This document shows, one piece after another, positions 1 through 12,229 of a stretch of DNA of 64,000 nt. Location: the NCBI RefSeq assembly GCF_007655135.1, contig NC_045131.1:10152001-10216000 (forward strand), read 5' to 3'. The notes beneath the pieces are model-generated. The model ran no database searches and had not been told where the DNA came from. It saw nothing but the letters and a program-made list of their open reading frames with translations. This DNA is from Punica granatum. Its lineage: Eukaryota; Streptophyta; Magnoliopsida; Myrtales; Lythraceae. The number at the start of each line of letters is the position of its first letter. Position 1 is the stretch's first letter. A program made the position numbers and the translations under genes.

Positions 1-2578
1 TGTACCTTATGATTTCACCCTTAATAAAAGGATTAGCTGCGTCTATGAGAGGCAAAGAATGGAAGAGTAGTCAGTACTCAGCATATAACATGACGATGAT
101 CAATTAAGCTGAATTACACAACAGTTTGCGTCAAAATTTTGAAACTACATGGAAGAATACAATGGCGAGTCTGTTGCCGCAATTATACATGTAAATACGA
201 ATTTATTCGATTTTAATACTACTGGAGAGAATCAAGGATAATACTTATAGATTCAGCCAAAAAAAAAAAGGTTAATATTTACATAATACTTAATTCTTCA
301 GTCGTACGTAGTGTATACTTTGTCGAAGTATCCTTGAGCATATAATCTGAGTGCAAGATATCTTAACACATGCAACTTGACTATTAATCACATGGTCTTG
401 TATCGACCGGGAAACATTACATAAATGTTCAAATTCTCAATACATGTGATGAGCACCTAAATGTATTATGCATAGTCAACAATGGAAGGACTCTTTTGCT
501 ATTTAAATTTATTTAAGTTGCGCCACAATATTATTATTTTTTAATTACCTAAACAAAAAGGACAAAAGAAAATTTTCACAAAGAACAATATTCTTGGTGG
601 GAACAGTGAACACCATAAACAAACACCAAACCAAAAGCAGGCTTTGCCCTTGAATTTCTTCCTTTTTTTGTGCAATTATTAGAATATGTATTACATATAT
701 TTGTCACAAGATAAAACAGGGGTCAAATGAACTTTAATTTAAATAAGGAGAAGGACATAAATATATGTGGTTTATTTGCCCCTAACCCCTTTGCTCTGCC
801 CAGGTGACTTGATTTCATGTTTCTGTACTCTTTTTATGGCAGCTGGCTTGACTGCGTCTATTACGATCATACCAATTATATAAAATAAGATTACAATACC
901 AACGTGGGCTAGTTCAAGTGATTTGCCTATTATTTCGCTTAAGCAAGGCCACAAGTTCGAGTACTTGTGAATCTATAAAATCTACGCTAGTGAAGTTTTA
1001 CTCGTTAGTGGGCCGATCCGGCTCTACTGTATTAGTCAGAGATTTTCGGATACCAGACCAAAAAAAAAAAGAGATTGCAATATATGTTATATATATATAT
1101 ATATATATAAATTTATTGTTACAGTAGACATGTTCGGAAGATCTTCTAGCTGTGTCTTCTATTCAAGAGCATACGTCTGGTCTCTGAATAGATCATGCAA
1201 TATCAATATTCTATATAATTGTAACAACAAAAAAGGAAAAAGAATTTTATATAAGAGATCATATCCCTTGGTTCCAAATCGATGCGTTGTGCCACTGCAC
1301 TAAAACTCCTTTGTCATATGCACCTAGAAATTTATGGTAAAACTTTTGATTCTGCTTTTTTTTTCAATTACATGAAAATCAATAGATCTAATATAAAGAA
1401 ATTAAAATTTAAATAAAAGGAGTACGAATTGTCCAATTGGTGAGAATCGAAGATAAAATCTTTTAATTATTAAGTAAGGATGCATGCCAGTACATTAATC
1501 TTCTTTTTTTTTTCGATTTCACTCTTCTTTATTATATGCATTCACGTGCATTCACGATTTCCTATACTTGTGAGTACGATATTATCACTGGGATTAATTA
1601 ATCGGTCTGCAAAACTACAAGTAACCGCGATCAACATTCAAATTTTCGAATCTTTGACATATAGACAAGCCGTTTGCTATAAATTTGTCGTAAATTAACC
1701 ATTTGTATGGTAGTTTTTTTATATGTATAGATAGTTTTGTTAATTGAATAATGATATTATGCTAATCAATGTTTGAACAGGAATCTCGTTGATGTTGGGA
1801 GTTTGGTCCCCGGAAGCCACGGGGGAAACCCACCGGTCTCTCCTTCCGTCGGCCGACTCCCCGCCGCTTAGCTGGCGGTTTCTGGCGATTAGGATAGGAC
1901 ATCATGGTTAATTATTAATTAGCCCATCCGTGTGCACAGAAAACTCAATTTTTTTATAATGTTTTTAATTTTATCCATAATATATAATATATTTCTTATT
2001 TACTTTATGTTCTTTGTGTCTGTGGCCTTGTTTCCGCTTCGAGATAAATTTATTAATTAATTAAATATTGTGATTTAGTGGTTGAAACGGCAAAGATAAT
2101 CGGTAGTTAGGTGGTGATGTCAAGCTGTCTGATTGGTCTCTAAATGTGACAGAAAACCGATTAATTTAATCAAGACAAGTAAATTAATGCCCCCTCAAAA
2201 AAAAATTAAGATAATTTGAATGCATATAATTGTGCTTATTTAAAACACCAACTCAATTAGAGTTATATGATATACGTCTCACCTACTTGCCGGTCCAATT
2301 AAGCAGAGGAATATCTTGGTACATTAAGTGACACCAGAAACCTCTAAATATCATTCAATCATTCTTTTTCGACCCGGGAAAACAAAGACACTATAACGAA
2401 TCGGACCATATTGGTCTCATTCTCTTCCGATAATAATATTCTCAATGTCGGTCGACTTCTCATCCTCTTCATGCCTCTGCTCATACATGGCAATATAATT
2501 GGATCAGCGCATATGTGTGTTAATTATAATCGGTAGGTTGAACCACATGTCATGCGGAACCGATACATAACATTTATG
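1..2578. other. AT-rich intergenic spacer
   Basis: No credible gene is visible. The stretch is AT-rich with homopolymer runs and a (TA)n microsatellite near 1089-1110. A short frame at 772-954 on the minus strand could encode a hydrophobic peptide but has no ATG at its start and no recognisable family. A small GC-rich island at about 1782-1880 contrasts with its surroundings; I do not recognise it. Confidence 0.6.
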
Positions 2579-2891
2579 GTGTATTTGATTTTAGAGTTAA
2601 GTAGAGTTGAATTTTGATTTTAATTGAGTTATAATGATTGTGTTATTGAATTATGAGAAAAAGTGTGAAAAAATAATGAATAGTTGAGAAAAAAGTAATT
2701 ATTGTATTTTGAATTGTAAAAAAAGTAATGGATAGTTGATAGAATTTAATATTAAAAATTGAATTGAATGGTTAAAAAATTAAAGAAAAAGAAAATAGTA
2801 ATAATTGTGTTGTTGATTTTTATTGTGTAGTGAGTATAGTTAAAATTAGACTAAAAATTTTAAAAAGGTGATTGTAAAACCAAACGGAGCC
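2579..2891. mobile_element. MITE with degenerate terminal inverted repeats
   Basis: The left end begins GGTGTATTTGATTTTA and the reverse complement of the right end begins GGCTCCGTTTGGTTTTA, forming imperfect terminal inverted repeats. Both ends are flanked by TTAT (2575-2578 and 2892-2895), consistent with a short target duplication. The interior is AT-rich with no coding capacity. The termini resemble those of the element at 27236-27451, so the two probably belong to one non-autonomous family, Tourist/Harbinger-like by its TTA-containing flanks. Superfamily assignment is inference. Confidence 0.6.
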
Positions 2892-4509
2892 TTATATTTT
2901 TTGAAAAATCTCCACGGGAACTTGCTACAATGTAATTATGAACCTTTTTTTCAGTCGTGTATATATTTTTTTAGTATTTTGAAAATTCATTGAGATTATA
3001 ATAAATTATGAGACATAAACAATCGAACATTGAATCGAGAGTGCATATGAACTTGGACTGTTCTTATATGTATTACCTGAAGTAATTCGAGCTGCAGAAT
3101 GAATGTTCACCTTTTTTTTTTTTTTTTGTTACTCTTATGAGTTGACCCCAAAAATTAACTCAAGATCAACATTTGGGGTTATAAAAATCCCACTGATCGC
3201 GGGTATATGTTTATGATGGAAATGACTCAAAGAATGTTTGTGCTATGTACCATCTTCTCCTTTAATTATTTAGATTCGGTTTCCGAACTATTTAGTCTTT
3301 AACTTTTGGTTCAATTGCATTTACTTTGACATTCTCTATTGAGCTATATCGCACTTTGAATCACGACATTCTCGGGAACCCTATCCCTGACTTGAAATAA
3401 GTCATAACTGACTTTTGATCATCGTCAAATAATGATGATGATGATAGCCCGTGTTTACGGGGTCGGCATTTTATGGTAACAACATGATTAATCAAAGATT
3501 ACATGAGGTGCGGGGAGTTGATATGATGTCTTCAATTATTGTATAGTAGAGACATTTGGTTGATTTGATTTTATGCAACCTCTAAATAGTTCCTCTCTAA
3601 AAGCAACACTTCCCTCTACCGATGAAATTAGCTCAAATAAATTATTTATTTGTCCTATTTCCTATAGCGGGACTCCACCGATATTGATTTTCGTGGTCAT
3701 GTCAAAACATCACATACTCTCTTTTTGTTTTTATTTTTATTTTTTGTAATTAGATGTTTTGTTTACTTATAATGAACCTCTATTATTGTAAACAGACGCC
3801 CGTAGAGTCATATAACTATAAACGGATTCGAAATTCCTTCAAGAATTATCTAACTTCTCTACAATGACTTGATGGGAATCACACTTAAATAAATTGGTAA
3901 ATAATGTAACAATTAACAAATATTATTAATTTAGCGCATTTTAAATAAGGCAAGTTAGCTATATGTAATTTTCAATAAAATTTGTTTGATTTTGCTGCAA
4001 AAATAAGTTTTATAAATCAAGTTAATGATGATGATGAGGAGGGCTTCGATGGAGAGAGGGATTATGATGTGATTGGAGGATCTCAGGGGTGTTTGACAAA
4101 CTGAGATTGCTGTAGTTAGAATGTCATTCTATTGTATAATATTGTATAATTTGGATGGATTATGAGCCGTCCTATTTTGATTAGGAATTCTGGGGTATGC
4201 AAATTTTGTTATTTTAATTCCCTAATTAATTACTTAATTCTTGACAATGACGTCGATGATCGCTCGATAGTCGAGTTTAATCAGCCATAATAACTAACCT
4301 GTGAATTCAAGATGTCAGATTGATGGAGCTATTAAACACTATTAGAACGATCCCTCTTGCCGTATAAAACGAAACGTAAGAGAACAGAATCATCATAGAT
4401 GGCTACATCATTTTTGTGTAAGATCCCACTCGTGTTTTATCCTGGAGTGACCATCACCCGCGCTCAGAGCATCATCGGTTCTTTTGGTCGCCTCATCTCG
4501 ACACAGCCA
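2892..4509. other. Intergenic spacer, no gene seen
   Basis: AT-rich sequence with a T-run near 3112-3127 and scattered short repeats. No reading frame has recognisable protein content and I see no RNA gene. Confidence 0.5.
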
Positions 4510-4720
4510 TAACAACTCTTAAATTTGTAAAATTTCACTAGGCCTATACCCGACTCAAAACTATCTCTAAACTGAATCTGGCATGGTGTGAATTCATGCG
4601 GACGTATTACCCGCTCTGATATCATTTAAAATTTCCACTGGGCCTATAAGCGATTGAGCTCATACTTAATCCAAAAGATCGAGTTGATATGTTGTGATAC
4701 CTAATTTCTTATAAACTCAT
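4510..4720 (-). mobile_element. Possible TRIM-like LTR element remnant
   Basis: Two similar segments share the core TTTCACTAGGCCTATA (4536-4551 region) versus TTTCCACTGGGCCTATAA (4630-4648 region). Between them lies GCTCTGATATCA (about 4614-4625), whose reverse complement is one base off the initiator-Met primer-binding site TGGTATCAGAGC. Short terminal repeats around a primer-binding site, with no coding region, are the hallmark of terminal-repeat retrotransposons in miniature. The outer boundaries and target duplication are not clear. Confidence 0.35.
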
Positions 4721-5111
4721 GAATTACTATTCAATATTCCAATATCAGATAAAATCACTCTCAACAGAACCTTCATAGCGCTTCCTCATCATACTAAATG
4801 CCTTGTTTATCAAGAATAAGACATTGTACGATAAACAAAGCACCACACTCTATCGGGTCGCCACCGAACAAACCTACACAAATGAACAGACCACGCCTTC
4901 CATCGCCGATCTATTCATCATGGATCCCTCGCGAAGCCCCGATTGCCGTCGAGTTCCACCGACTAATCAACGACCCATCTGTGGTCATCTCTTGGGACAT
5001 TGGATTCCGAGGCCCGGCCCAAACTTCGGCCCGTTATCTGATCCACAAACTGCAATTAACGACTCCTAACGGTTTCTCGGTTTCTCTTCAGCGGTTAGCT
5101 TTGGCGGGTAA

Positions 5112-5139
5112 TCTCTCTCTCTCTCTCTCTCTCTCTCGC
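5112..5139. repeat. (CT)n microsatellite
   Basis: A run of CT dinucleotides in the presumed leader of translocator copy A. CT/GA-rich leaders are common in plant genes. Confidence 0.9.
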
Positions 5140-5441
5140 CCCCCTCCTCCATTAATGACCTTCCCCTGCTTCTGCATACGGAGAAATGAGCACTCTCTAA
5201 TGGTAACTCTCTCTTCAACCTGCACTGGTTCAGTTCGTTCAACTAGTTTGGCATTTTCGCTTTCCATATCCGTCGTTTGCTTTGAATTGTTTCTTGATTA
5301 TTCCATCACGTTTCTTGGTATTGCATCGGAGTGCTATCGAAGATTTTGCATTCTTCCTATCCTTCTCTTTTTACTTGCAGGAGAGGATTTTTATTGTCAG
5401 GAATCAACAAAAATCCCAGGCTATCAGAACAGGGTGGCAAG

Positions 5442-6461
5442 ATGGGCGTGAAACAAAGGGTGTTGACATGCCTTTGGATGATACTCTACATCGTGATCTC
5501 TTCGGCAGTCGTATTGTACAACAAAGTAATCCCAACTCATCCTCCACAAGTTTTATACCTCACCGTACCGATTCTTGTTGGACTTGATCGTTCAGAAGAG
5601 GACCTCATTTTTTACTGGTTAACGTTGGGGAGACGATAACGTTTGCTGCACTGGAAAGATCAGGAAAACTGCCTCACTATCCTGAGTCTGATACGTAATA
5701 GGCCAAGTTTGCACGGGAACTTTCCCGTTATTTAGTGTATCATAATGCTGATGACAGGACTCGCATGGTTGTGAAGATTTTCAGTTTTAACTTGTGAAAT
5801 GTATTGCATTTGCAGTGGATACTCTCAGCCAAGTACTTCAACTTTCCATTCCCAATCACGCTCGGATTTGTCCAGTTGGCATTTCAAGCATTGTTTGCTT
5901 TCGCATTCGTACATGTTTTCAAGGTACGGTTCATTCCCTTAAAATCTTACTGCCCTTTGAAAATCCACTCTGCTCTCTACTGACCTAATCTGGTCCTAAC
6001 ACTGAATTTGCAGGTCGTACCTTCTGCCAACATGAACTACATAATTGGCTATGCAATTGGTAATAACTTCGTTTTCTCATGCTCGAGGTTTACATTAGCA
6101 TTCTCGGTTTTACTCTTACAGTGAATCTGTGGACCTTCATGTTCTACAGCTCTACTTGGAATAATGATGTACCATTTCTTGACCAACCGAGAAATCCAAG
6201 GAGCTAATTCACCGTCCAATGGTTCTCCTACTCCCGAAAGTAGTTCCTCATCTGATACTCCTAAAAGCAGTTCCTCATCCGATGGTTCTCCTACTTCCAA
6301 AAGAACTACAAAGGTATTGGATTTCTTTATCAGAATCGTATATCTTTTCACTTCATCGACCTCTTTTCTCGTCATTCTTATGTAAGATCATTGTTCAGGA
6401 CCAAAATTCAGGGAGGTCTTCTACAGTGCAGAGGAGCCACAGTTCGGGAGGATTAAGCTAG
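5442..6461 (+). CDS. Copy A: internally deleted TPT-type translocator, open in silico
   Basis: Exons by GT-AG borders are 5442-5525, 5816-5923, 6014-6059, 6150-6313 and 6399-6461. Phases match, giving 154 residues without a stop; a full-length relative has roughly 400. Exon 1 encodes the first membrane helix, ending LYNK. Exon 2 encodes the second, from WILSAKYFNFPFPIT. Exon 3 fuses the family's VVPSANMN directly to IIGYAI of the last helix, so exons 4 to 6 and most of exon 7 are missing and the join is in frame. The tail is rich in Ser and Pro (PTPESSSSSD). A protein with about three helices cannot form the usual ten-helix carrier, so transport activity is unlikely. It may be an expressed mini-protein or simply a pseudogene that has not yet gained a stop. 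The leader has a 5'-UTR intron like its sister copies. Confidence 0.5.
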
Positions 6462-7703
6462 AAAGATAACGGTAGTCTCCTTTCGCCCCATTTCCGGTGC
6501 TGTCGAAGATAAAAGTCATGTAGTATTGAGATTTCTCATTTCGATCACCGCAACAAGCTAAGGCACCAAAACTATCGACCTGCCCCGCAGCTTTGAGCTT
6601 CTTGTTTTTCTTTTGCAGTACATGTAGAGTGGAACAAACATTGTCCGGAATCATTTTAGTTCCAGCAGATAAGGAGAAGTTCATACAAGGACGATTTTTC
6701 TTCCTTTCCCCATCTGTAACTGCTATGTCTGGATTCCAAACTTTTCTTATATATATGCTGAAAGAGGATTCGGTTTTCTCGCCGAGGGTAGAGAACATAA
6801 GGGAAAACAAGCTTCACAATGGTGCAGCAAATGGGCCTCACTTAAAATAATTTACACATGGAAACATTCAATACAAGCTGAAAGTTCAACAATGGCATGA
6901 TATGACAGCAGAGCTCCTGGTCGAAGAAACAAATATGAACAGCAATTTCAAGCTTGAACATCCACAAATTCTCAATTCTTTTTGGATAGGCGTTGAACAT
7001 ATCGCCGACTCTACACACCAATGCATTACATAACGCCGACTCTCCACATCAATGAGCGGGCCCCACCCGCCATCGAGCAATCCTTCTATTGTGGGTCCTA
7101 CACGTTGCCTCGACAGGCATCGAGTTCCACTGTCAACTAACCGACCAACTAACTAACGGCCAATTTGTTGCTATCACTACCACGTTTTAGTTGTCTCGGG
7201 CCACTGGATTCCGGGGCCTGACACAAACTTCAGCCCATTAACCGATCCACAAACTGCAGTGTATAACTCCCTAACGGTCTCTATTCTTCAAGAACCAGCG
7301 GTCAGTTTTGGCGGGTAATCTCTTTCTCTTCACACCGCCCCCCCACCCCCTCCTTCTCCGTCACTGAGCTTCCCCTGCTTCTGTATACAGAGGAATGAGC
7401 ACTCTCTAATGGTAACTCTCTCTTCAACCTGCCTTGGTTCAGCTCATTCTACTTGTCCGGCATCTTCGGTCTCCATTTCGGTCATTCCTTTTGAGTTGTT
7501 TCTTGATGATCAGATCATGTTTTTTGGTATCGGATTGGACTACCATAGAAGATTTTTCATTCTTCCTATCATTTTGTTTTTACTTGCAGCTTCCCTCTGC
7601 CTTCCACGGAGAGAGCTGCAAACAATATCCCTGTCTGTTGATTCGAGAGGATTTTACGGTCGTGAATCAAGAAAATTCCGGGTCACCAGAGCAGATTAGA
7701 AAG
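6462..7703. other. 3' flank of copy A and leader of copy B
   Basis: 6462-6860 matches the 3' flanks of the other copies. About 6860-7000 instead resembles 22175-22310 inside the first intron of NPSN13 (shared blocks such as CAGCTGAAAGTTCAA and AAATTCTCAATTCTTT). From about 7080 the copy B leader begins, including the 5'-UTR intron (donor after TCTCTAATG near 7410, acceptor near 7590). Confidence 0.6.
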
Positions 7704-9770
7704 ATGAGGGTGAAACAAACGGTGCTGTCATGCCTTTGGGTGATACTCTACATCGTGATTTCTTCGGCACTCATATTGTACAACAAGGTAAACCCAACTC
7801 ATCTTTCATGAGTTCTCCACCTCATCGCCCCAGTTCTTGTTGGATCGTTTGGAAGATGATCATGTTTTCGACTGGCTAACATTGGGGAGATGGTCCCGTT
7901 TGCTGCACTGGAAAGATCAGGCACAGTGCCTCGCTATCCCGAGTCTGATATGTAATAGGTCAAATTTACACAGTCAATTTCCCGTTATTTGGTGTTTCGT
8001 AATGCTGATGGCAGGACTAGCATGGTTCAGAAAATTTTCAGTTCAAACTTGTGAAATCTATACCATTGCAGTGTATACTATCTGTCAAGCACTTTCCCTT
8101 CCCAATCACACTCGCACTGATCCAGATGGTGTTTCAAGGATTTGCCGCTGTTGTACTCGTGCATGTTTTCAAGGTTTGGTTCATCCCCTTAAAATATTGC
8201 GGCCGATTTAAAGTCCGCTTTGCTCTCCACTGAAGCTCATGTGGTCTTAACACTGTGAATTTGCAGGTCGTACCTCTTGATGACATGAACTCCGAGACAT
8301 GAGTAGTATATAGTGCACATCAACCCACATATACATATTGAATTGAGGAGTCTATATCTTATCACGTTCACAAAAGTGATTTGCAGATACAAAGACTGCA
8401 GTTTTGATAAGCATCTTCGTTGCATTGAATCTATGGTAAGCAATTGATAATCGGTGGCTGATATCTCTTTTATATGCCTACAAGTTTGTTATAACCATAA
8501 TCCTCTATGGACGTGCTTCGAGTTCAGTAATTAACATCGTGACATAGCTTTCTTGAAACTCCTTATTTCGGCTCGAAGAATCACTGTACTACTGCAACAT
8601 ATCGACAATGGAACTACTTACATTCCCATCTTCACAGGTTCAGTAACAAGGCTTACCTGCAAGTTTTAGTACCCTTCATTCAGATGCTAAAAGCTCTTAG
8701 TATGTTTAGAAGAACCTCCTTATTGCTGTTTTCTATTAGTGCTCTGATCTCTCCGTTGGTTTACAAGTTCCTTCTTGCACCTAATTTTTCTAGTGGCAGC
8801 AGTGGGGGTTATGTGGAGGACCAACAAGCTGAGGTTAGGCACATTCTTGAGCGTGCTCTTCATCAGCGCTGGAGTCATCATCGCCTAGTACAAAGAGATC
8901 CATTTCGACATTGTCGGGACTGTGTGTCAGCTTGTCGCCATCATCTCCAAAGCTCTTAGGCTGAAACTGACCCGAGTCCTCATTCACAACAAGGGTCTCT
9001 CCTTCCACCCTGTCATCTGAATGTACTACATAACTCCCTACAGGTAAAACAAGAAACTCGGGTTTCCTTCGACAGTTTCCCTGAAAAACAATTGTACTAG
9101 ATTTTCAGATGATCCAGGATATTTGTTCTGTGCAGCCTTGCGAATCTGTTTGTCTCATGGTATATCATCGAGAAGCCTTACATCAAACCATCCAAGTCGA
9201 ACTTCTGGATCTTTTCACTAACGCTGCCTGCACTGGTTGTAAACTTTGCCTCCTACATAGTTATCAAAAGAACAAGTGCTATATCACGTATCGATTTGCG
9301 AGAATAGCAAAGTACTGCATGGTTGTAGTCCTCTCGACATTGGTGCTTACTGAGCCCTAGATGAATGACCTCAAAATAATCGGCTGTGCAATTGGTAATA
9401 ACTTCTCTTTCTCACGCTTGAGGTTTACATTAGCATTCTTGGTTTTACTCTTATAGCGAATCCATGGATCTTCATGTTGAGCAGCTCTAGGTGGAATCAT
9501 GATGTCCCATTGCTTGACCAATCGAGAATTTCAAGAAGCTAAGTCACTGCCTGATGGTTCTCCTACACCCGAAAGTAGCTCCTCGTCCGATGGTTCTCCT
9601 GCTTCCGAAAGAACTGCAAAGGTATCCAATCTCTTTATCAGAATGGGGTACCTTTTTCACTTAATCATCCTTTTCTCTCGTCATTCTCATGTATGATCAT
9701 CGTTTAGGACCAAAACTCGGGGAGGTCTTCTAAGGAGCATCAACATGGGAGGATTGAGCTACAAAGATGA
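7704..9770 (+). pseudogene. Copy B: TPT-family sugar-phosphate translocator pseudogene
   Basis: Nine exon remnants are visible: 7704-7787, 8072-8173, 8267 to about 8301, 8387-8435, 8638-8699, 8794-9043, 9136-9394, 9486-9621 and 9708-9770. Family landmarks are LYNK at the end of exon 1, FIQMLKAL in exon 5, SAGVIIA and HNKGLSFHPV in exon 6, and a Ser-rich tail. Damage includes a 2-codon deletion in exon 2, loss of the exon 3 donor (GTGAGT to ATGAGT, which reads into a stop), a frameshift in exon 4, two in-frame stops in exon 6 (after GVIIA and after HPVI) and frame disruption in exon 7. A functional relative would be a ten-helix endomembrane antiporter of the drug/metabolite superfamily. Confidence 0.8.
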
Positions 9771-10400
9771 GGAAAGTCTCGCTAAGCCCTGCAGTTGAAG
9801 AGACATGTTGTGTCGTATTGAGATTTTCTCATATTGGTTGCTTCAACAAGCCAAGTCACCTCAACTGTCGATCTGCCCCTCTGCTTTGAACTTCTTGTTT
9901 TTCTTTTTCTATACATATAGAGTAGAACAAGCATCGGTTCAAATTCGTCTACCTACCTGTAATTCAGATTCTGAATCAAACTAAATCCAATGATGATATA
10001 CATGCTATGTTTTGATTTCAAATATCTCTCTTATATATGCGGAAAGAGGATTCATTTTTCTCACCAAGGGAAGAGATATGAAGGAATGATCATTCCAAGG
10101 GAGATGTTTAATAACCCAAGTAGGTTTCCATCTTCGATAATGTGTGAAGAACCGAGCGATGAGAACTTCAATGAAAAACAAGCAAATTTATATCCCCAAA
10201 TGAGGCAGTAATACGGAGAACATGTATAAAATCAGAAGTCTCATATTGTAGCGCATTATATATTCCCGTCTCTATGGCAGTCTCATAAAGGCTTACAGGA
10301 AAGGAAACACGGCTTCTCATCGGTGCAGCAAAAGGGCCTCACTAAAATAATTTACACATAAAGACATTCACTCATTCCGGATCACACTGGCATCTCATAC
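9771..10400 (+). other. 3' flank of copy B
   Basis: This is the downstream part of the repeated unit. Blocks such as CTTCTTGTTTTTCTTTT and the stretch with CACTAAAATAATTTACACA recur behind the other copies. No independent gene is evident. Confidence 0.6.
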
Positions 10401-11073
10401 GTAGTTGTGTTCACGAAAGGTCACAGACAGACTTATGAATTTTATGTAACTCATTCTATTCCATTTGTGAACACAAGTTGTTGGAATATTGTCCATTGGA
10501 TATAACAAAGTCGTTCTGGTTTAGTTTTCTTGACAAATAAATTCACCCGAAGAGAACTTATCAGTGGCCATTCCTGAAAAATATTCTAAGTCACCAAGGG
10601 TCTACATACAAACAGCTCAAGCAAGCATAGTACACAACCAACCGCAAATTACAGATAGGTGATCAATTTTTTCCTTACAGTAGCAGTATCTCAACACCCT
10701 CTGTTAGAAAGCAAAACGGGGAAATGAATTACATGAGACAAATGACATCATCAGCCCATGGATATTTTCTTTGTGATTGAGGCCATAGTGCGAAATACTT
10801 ATCAGCTACGTGCTGCCAGTAGGGAACCAAGCCGCTTAAAGGAGAGCTTCCTCATTCTTGCAATGCTCTAAACTTAAAAGATCGATGACCATCTGATCTG
10901 ATTCCCAGCACCTACAGTCGGTAACATTGAAGAGAAGCATCTGTTAGTCTATGACTACTATTTCGATAGATCTTTCAGGTCTAGTCAGACCATTACATTA
11001 TATTGACAATTTCAAAAAACTGTTCATACTATACCATGAGCATTGTATAATATAAGGGCAATTGGCCAAGTAT
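10401..11073. other. Spacer with possible minus-strand terminal exon
   Basis: On the minus strand at about 10835-10916 a short frame follows a TGTAG acceptor, reads CWESDQMVIDLLSLEHCK and ends NEEALL then stop. It looks protein-like and could be the last exon of a broken gene, perhaps the one with fragments near 12250-12580. I cannot name the family. Confidence 0.3.
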
Positions 11074-11100
11074 GCCCCCATCGTCTAGTGGTTCAGGACA
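11074..11100 (+). pseudogene. trnE: Plastid-type tRNA-Glu 5' fragment
   Basis: These 27 bases match, from memory without mismatch, the 5' end of chloroplast tRNA-Glu(UUC), from GCCCCCATCG through the D-arm TCTAGTGGTTCAGGACA. Identity stops abruptly before the anticodon arm, so no functional tRNA can form. The likely origin is a short plastid-DNA insertion or a tRNA-derived repeat head. Confidence 0.6.
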
Positions 11101-12229
11101 GCCAAAAATAAAATGGATAACTGAAAACGTAAGATTCGAATTTTCTGCTTCGATATATATCTGCATATATTGTGCTGTATCTGCTGCTATTTTAACCGGA
11201 GACTACATATGCAGGAGAATTCAGAACGAGTCCAAAGAGTTGATGATATCAACAGCGAGATGAAGTGCAGCCAAACAATATTCTTTCTAACTTATGATTC
11301 TGATTCAGATCTCAGGTAAGCAATATTTCTTAGAAGTCGAATGGTCGATACAATTCTTCCTTCTACTCATACGACCACGAAGAAGTACTCCTACCCATCA
11401 TTTCCCCCAATACTCTATACACACCATAAGATGACATAGTCTTTTCTTCTTTATCTTTAAGAGAAGATAAATTTTTCTCGAGTCTTGGGGAAGAAATTCA
11501 AGTGTTATCAAGAAAACGAAGATAAACATTGTGGAATATGAGAAGAAAGACCACTAGAAAGGAATTGAATTGGCAAAACGAGAAAACTTTGCTTGTTTGA
11601 CACGCAAGAACGTCACTAAAACTCGCGAATAAAAAGTAACACACTAATCTCAAAATTATATATAGAAGATTATTGTGTGGTCATCTCAATTACCAGTATC
11701 CTCGATGCGTCATCAAGGGACACCGGGGTGTGCTAACAGCTTTACAAAACAAGTTCATTCCAATTCGATTTTAGTATTCTATAATCTTTAGCGATTAGTC
11801 AGAAGATAATGCCTCAGACAACCACATCACAATGCTTTAGTGATCAGTCAGAAGATGCTCACAAGGATCATGGAAAGAATATCTTTTAAATCTTAATGGT
11901 AGTTGATATCGCAATGGAGCAATTGGTCAGGAGTCATTTCCGATAAGTATTATAATTCCATTACCCTTCTGACCAAGAAACCTGCATTTTTTCCCTGAAG
12001 CAAGGACTCGTAAATGTGCCATAGATGATGCTTCAGTGAAAACAAAACCATAAGCATCAATTAACGCGTCATACTTCCAGTACCCTGACACCATCTAAGG
12101 ACCGCGTTTCTTATTTGACATCGCACTAGCAAGTTCCCATCACTAAAGCAATAACTGAGCTAAAGGAAATGTATCTCATCAAGCCATGAGACTTCCACTG
12201 AACGAGCTTGCTGGAGACTCGTGATATCA
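11101..12229. other. Spacer between copies B and C
   Basis: No gene recognised. The sequence is unrelated to the translocator exons and contains only short chance frames. Confidence 0.5.

Noticed and set aside
772..954. 60-residue hydrophobic frame on the minus strand
   Set aside because: It begins with TTG, lacks an ATG at the start and resembles no family I recognise; possibly chance.
11074..11160. Functional tRNA-Glu gene
   Set aside because: Only the acceptor 5' strand and D-arm are present; anticodon arm and T-arm are missing.
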